From the NCBI GenBank assembly GCA_902489855.1, contig CABUBS010000105.1, forward strand, positions 1 to 7,437: a DNA stretch of 7,437 nt, read 5' to 3'. Made by a program: the position numbers and the translations under genes. This DNA is from an uncultured Collinsella sp. (lineage in GTDB: Bacteria > Actinomycetota > Coriobacteriia > Coriobacteriales > Coriobacteriaceae). The notes beneath the pieces are model-generated. The model saw only the letters and a program-made list of their open reading frames with translations. It did no database searches and was not told the DNA's origin. Positions 5,565 to 7,437 of this stretch are shown piece after piece (position 1 is the first letter of the stretch; the number at the start of each line of letters is the position of its first letter).

Positions 5565-6467
5565 TTAGTTGGCATGGATGATGCGGTTGAGCTCGTCGAG
5601 GTATTGCTGCAAGAGGGGAGAGGGCTTGCGCTCGTCGTGCATGATATAGCCTACGTGCATCGTTGGGGCGTCTGCTAACGGGATCGATGCCATACCCCAT
5701 TGCATTTCATTGGAGAGGACACCGGTCGACAGGGTGTAGCCGTTCGACGTGATAAGTAGGTTAGTAAGTGTTCCGCGGTCCGAGATTCGTATGTTGCGGT
5801 CGCAAGGGATATAGCTAAAAGGTTCCTCGGCGTAATAGAAGGAGTTTGAGGTTCCCTGCTCAAAGCTGTAGCGCGTATATGGTGTGAGGTCGGCAAGGGA
5901 CAGCTGAGGGCGGCGTGCGAGCGGGTGGCGCTCGCTAACGAAGACGTGGACCGTCGCGTCGAATAGGGGATGGAAGCTCGCGCGCGCATCGGCGAAGGCC
6001 TTCTGCAGGACGCGGGCGTTAAAGTCGTCCAGATAGAGGATGCCGATGTCGCTGCGAAACGCGCGGACGTCATCGATGATCTGCGATGTGGTGGTCTCGC
6101 GCATGATGAACTCGAACTTGCTGTCGCGGCAGCGCTCGACTACGTTGACAAAGGCCTCGACCGAAAAGGCGTAGTGCTGGGCGGAAATGGCGAGGCGGGC
6201 TTGCGGGGTACCGCCGTCCTCGTAGCGGGCCTCAAGCATGTCGGCCTGCTCTACGACCTGGCGTGCATAACCCAAAAGCTCGGTGCCGTCGTTGGTGAGT
6301 GCAACACCGCGGCTAGAGCGCGTAAAGATTTCGATATGAAGTTCCTGTTCCAGGCTTTTGACGGCGTTGGAGATATTGGACTGTGCGGTATAGAGGCGCT
6401 GAGCTGCGGCGTTGATCGAACCGGACTCTGCCACGGCGATCAAAAAGCGAAGCTGCTGGAGGGTCAT
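5565..6467 (-). CDS. LysR-family transcriptional regulator, likely regulator of the divergent metY-like gene
   Basis: Full-length LysR-type regulator of 300 residues. The N-terminal winged helix-turn-helix (about 1-60) reads MTLQQLRFLIAVAESGSINA and continues with the family pattern A..L..AQSNISNAVKSLEQEL...IFTR...G..LT. A linker helix (about 60-85) leads to the periplasmic-binding-protein-like sensor domain (about 90-295). The ligand cannot be named; regulators of sulfur genes in this family commonly sense O-acetylserine, O-acetylhomoserine or a related metabolite. The gene diverges from an O-acetylhomoserine sulfhydrylase gene, the usual layout for a LysR regulator and its target. A T-N11-A inverted repeat begins 20 bases upstream of the start, well placed for control of both genes. 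The ribosome site is AAAGGA. No clear terminator follows. Confidence 0.92.
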   Translation of the reverse strand: MTLQQLRFLIAVAESGSINAAAQRLYTAQSNISNAVKSLEQELHIEIFTRSSRGVALTNDGTELLGYARQVVEQADMLEARYEDGGTPQARLAISAQHYAFSVEAFVNVVERCRDSKFEFIMRETTTSQIIDDVRAFRSDIGILYLDDFNARVLQKAFADARASFHPLFDATVHVFVSERHPLARRPQLSLADLTPYTRYSFEQGTSNSFYYAEEPFSYIPCDRNIRISDRGTLTNLLITSNGYTLSTGVLSNEMQWGMASIPLADAPTMHVGYIMHDERKPSPLLQQYLDELNRIIHAN

Positions 6468-6487
6468 CGGCGCCCGTCCTTTCGATA

Positions 6488-6508
6488 GTTATCTATAAAA
6501 CAGATAAC
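6488..6508. promoter_or_regulatory. Putative LysR operator (T-N11-A inverted repeat)
   Basis: GTTATCT (6488-6494) and AGATAAC (6502-6508) are perfect inverted repeats separated by seven bases (ATAAAAC). T6492 and A6504 give the symmetric T-N11-A core typical of LysR recognition sites. The centre, 6498, is about 66 bases before the predicted metY start near 6564, the classical position of a LysR recognition site at an activated promoter. It is also 20 bases before the regulator's own ATG, so autorepression is likely. Confidence 0.72.
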
Positions 6509-6528
6509 AAGTTAGCGCTTTTAAGTGA

Positions 6529-6557
6529 TTGACCGAGCGAAACAATGCCCGTACTAT
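6529..6557 (+). promoter_or_regulatory. Predicted sigma-70-type promoter of the metY-like gene
   Basis: TTGACC (6529-6534, five of six to the -35 consensus) and TACTAT (6552-6557, four of six to the -10) are separated by exactly 17 bases. The start would be near 6564, giving a leader of about 177 bases. The imperfect -10 and the upstream LysR-type site fit an activator-dependent promoter. Confidence 0.65.
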
Positions 6558-6574
6558 TCAAAACACACAAAGGC

Positions 6575-6594
6575 GGTAGGTAATTAAACCGACC
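6575..6594 (+). other. Leader RNA hairpin 1
   Basis: GGTAGGT (6575-6581) pairs with ACCGACC (6588-6594), six Watson-Crick pairs and one A-G mismatch, around a six-base A/T loop. It lies about ten bases into the predicted metY transcript. It could protect the 5' end or be part of a larger fold. Confidence 0.5.
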
Positions 6595-6625
6595 ACGGAA
6601 CCGGGATGCGAAAGGAGGCCTGCAT

Positions 6626-6679
6626 ATGAATTGCTTACCAAGACGAATGCCGGGCTCCTGTTTGCGCCCGTCGGCGTGA
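6626..6679 (+). CDS. Short upstream ORF: 17-residue leader peptide ahead of metY, with two Cys and two Met
   Basis: ATG at 6626 is preceded, seven bases away, by AAAGGAGG (6611-6618), the strongest Shine-Dalgarno sequence in the window. It is followed by 16 codons and TGA (6677-6679): MNCLPRRMPGSCLRPSA. Cys is at positions 3 and 12 and Met at 1 and 8, unusual for so short a peptide and relevant to the sulfur-assimilating enzyme encoded downstream. Codons 10-17 and the stop form most of a strong hairpin, so translation and folding must interfere. This suggests an attenuator or coupling peptide that reads cysteinyl-tRNA supply, as known for cysteine-rich leader ORFs in other actinobacteria. It is not rich in consecutive Cys codons as classical attenuators are. 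Translation is very plausible; the regulatory role is inference. Confidence 0.6.
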   Translation: MNCLPRRMPGSCLRPSA

Positions 6680-6694
6680 TCAGGAGACAGCGGC
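6649..6694 (+). promoter_or_regulatory. Leader hairpin overlapping the uORF end (candidate attenuator)
   Basis: Bases 6655-6668 pair with 6673-6686 at 13 of 14 positions (two G-U pairs, one U-U mismatch) with a four-base loop. GCCG (6649-6652) with CGGC (6691-6694) can extend the stem across a small internal loop. A pyrimidine-rich run with TTTTT at 6706-6710 follows. The U-tract starts too far from the stem for a textbook terminator, so it may act on transcription, on metY translation, or by pausing. The uORF stop codon lies in the 3' arm. Confidence 0.65.
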
Positions 6695-6740
6695 TTACTT
6701 CTCTCTTTTTATTTACTTTTGTTCGATCAAGGAGATCATC

Positions 6741-7437
6741 ATGAGCCAGTTCATCAACAACCCCGAGCACACCTTTGGTTTCGATACCCTGCAGCTGCAC
6801 GTTGGCCAGGAGAGTGCCGATCCTGCATCCGACTCCCGTGCCGTGCCTATCTACCAGACCACGAGCTATGTGTTCCGCAACTCCCAGCACGCCGCCGACC
6901 GCTTTGGTCTTGCCGACGCCGGAAACATCTACGGCCGTCTGACCAACTCCACCCAGGGCGTCTTCGAGGATCGTATCGCCGCGCTCGAGGGTGGCGTGGC
7001 AGGTCTTGCCGTCGCCTCCGGTGCTGCTGCCATCACCTATACCCTGCAGGCTCTTGCCCAGGCCGGTGACCACGTGGTGGCTCAGAAGACCATCTACGGT
7101 GGCTCCTACAACCTGCTGGAGCATACGCTCTCCCAGTTTGGCGTCGAGACCACCTTCGTCGATGCCCACAACCTGGACGAGGTCGAGGGCGCCATCAAGG
7201 ACAACACCACGGTCATCTATCTCGAGACGCTCGGCAACCCCAACTCCGACATCCCCAACATCGACGCCATCTCCGAGATCGCCAAGAAGCACGGTCTGCC
7301 GGTTGTCGTCGACAACACTTTCGGCACCCCGTATCTGTTCCGCCCGCTGGAGCATGGTGCCAACATCGTCGTCCACTCCGCAACCAAGTTCATCGGCGGC
7401 CACGGCACCTCGCTGGGCGGCGTGATCGTCGACGGCG
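6741..7437 (+). CDS. metY: O-acetylhomoserine sulfhydrylase (Cys/Met metabolism PLP enzyme), N-terminal 232 residues; cut by window end
   Basis: PLP-dependent enzyme that makes homocysteine from O-acetylhomoserine and sulfide, the direct sulfhydrylation route to methionine; some relatives also act on O-acetylserine. The visible part has the family landmarks: FDTLQLHVGQ (14-23), IYQTTSYVF (37-45), YGRLTN (64-69), the phosphate-contact SGAAA region (93-97), the stacking Tyr119 in YGGSYNL, Asp191 in VVVDNTFGTP contacting the PLP nitrogen, and the Schiff-base Lys216 in HSATKFIGGHG. The typical OAHS-length loop after TTSYVF and the LHVGQ start fit MetY better than MetB or MetC. Full length is usually about 425-430 residues, so nearly half is missing. 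Ribosome site AAGGAG (6729-6734). Codon use is strongly biased to C-ending codons, unlike the regulators nearby, suggesting high expression. Confidence 0.92.
   Translation, partial: MSQFINNPEHTFGFDTLQLHVGQESADPASDSRAVPIYQTTSYVFRNSQHAADRFGLADAGNIYGRLTNSTQGVFEDRIAALEGGVAGLAVASGAAAITYTLQALAQAGDHVVAQKTIYGGSYNLLEHTLSQFGVETTFVDAHNLDEVEGAIKDNTTVIYLETLGNPNSDIPNIDAISEIAKKHGLPVVVDNTFGTPYLFRPLEHGANIVVHSATKFIGGHGTSLGGVIVDG

Noticed and set aside
6564..6740. SAM-I, SAM-II, SAM-IV, SAH or cobalamin riboswitch in the metY leader
   Set aside because: I could not find the conserved cores of these classes. The leader looks more like a translated uORF with a competing hairpin, but an Infernal search against Rfam would be decisive.
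6558..7403. 281-codon minus-strand open frame opposite the sulfhydrylase gene
   Set aside because: It is antisense to a clearly recognised PLP enzyme, runs through the predicted promoter and leader, and has no recognisable domain. Long antisense frames are common in codon-biased GC-rich genes.

Overview
The window is GC-rich, compact bacterial DNA with short intergenic gaps. It carries ten protein genes (two cut by the window edges) plus one short upstream ORF. The protein set (M19 dipeptidase, short SlyD, UreE-like protein, PerR, RNase HI, O-acetylhomoserine sulfhydrylase) together with strong GGAGG-type ribosome sites suggests an anaerobic actinobacterium of the Coriobacteriia, most like Collinsella. 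That assignment is recognition-based inference; no marker gene in the window proves it. I see no mobile element, CRISPR array, tRNA or rRNA.

Layout. Positions 1-855 (minus) hold the N-terminal 285 residues of an M19 dipeptidase. A 120-base divergent promoter region follows. Then comes a plus-strand pair three bases apart: a tail-less SlyD-type FKBP isomerase (976-1404) and a UreE-like nickel metallochaperone (1408-1986), closed by a 14-bp hairpin (2000-2038). A Cof-type HAD phosphatase (2070-2867) faces a PerR repressor gene (2945-3325, minus). Their stop codons are joined by an 83-base imperfect palindrome. Five minus-strand genes run back from 6467 to 2945: a LysR regulator, rnhA, a Gfo/Idh/MocA oxidoreductase, an acylphosphatase and perR. 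The oxidoreductase and acylphosphatase genes are two bases apart and clearly co-transcribed. perR appears to have its own promoter with an inverted repeat between -35 and -10.

The right end is the most interesting part. The LysR gene diverges from an O-acetylhomoserine sulfhydrylase gene (metY-like, 6741 to the window end). The 273 bases between them hold a 7-7-7 inverted repeat with the T-N11-A pattern, centred about 66 bases before the predicted metY transcription start. They also hold a good sigma-70-type promoter and a leader of about 177 bases. The leader encodes a 17-residue peptide (two Cys and two Met codons, the best ribosome site in the window) whose 3' end lies inside a strong hairpin. 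One CTCCT segment in that hairpin can pair with any of three AGGAG segments: the peptide's ribosome site, the hairpin's 3' arm, or the metY ribosome site. This suggests two layers of sulfur-amino-acid control, a LysR activator and a translated attenuator or switch. The second layer is inference from sequence alone.

A second point of interest is the SlyD/UreE pair, two nickel-handling proteins in one operon with no urease or hydrogenase genes in view.
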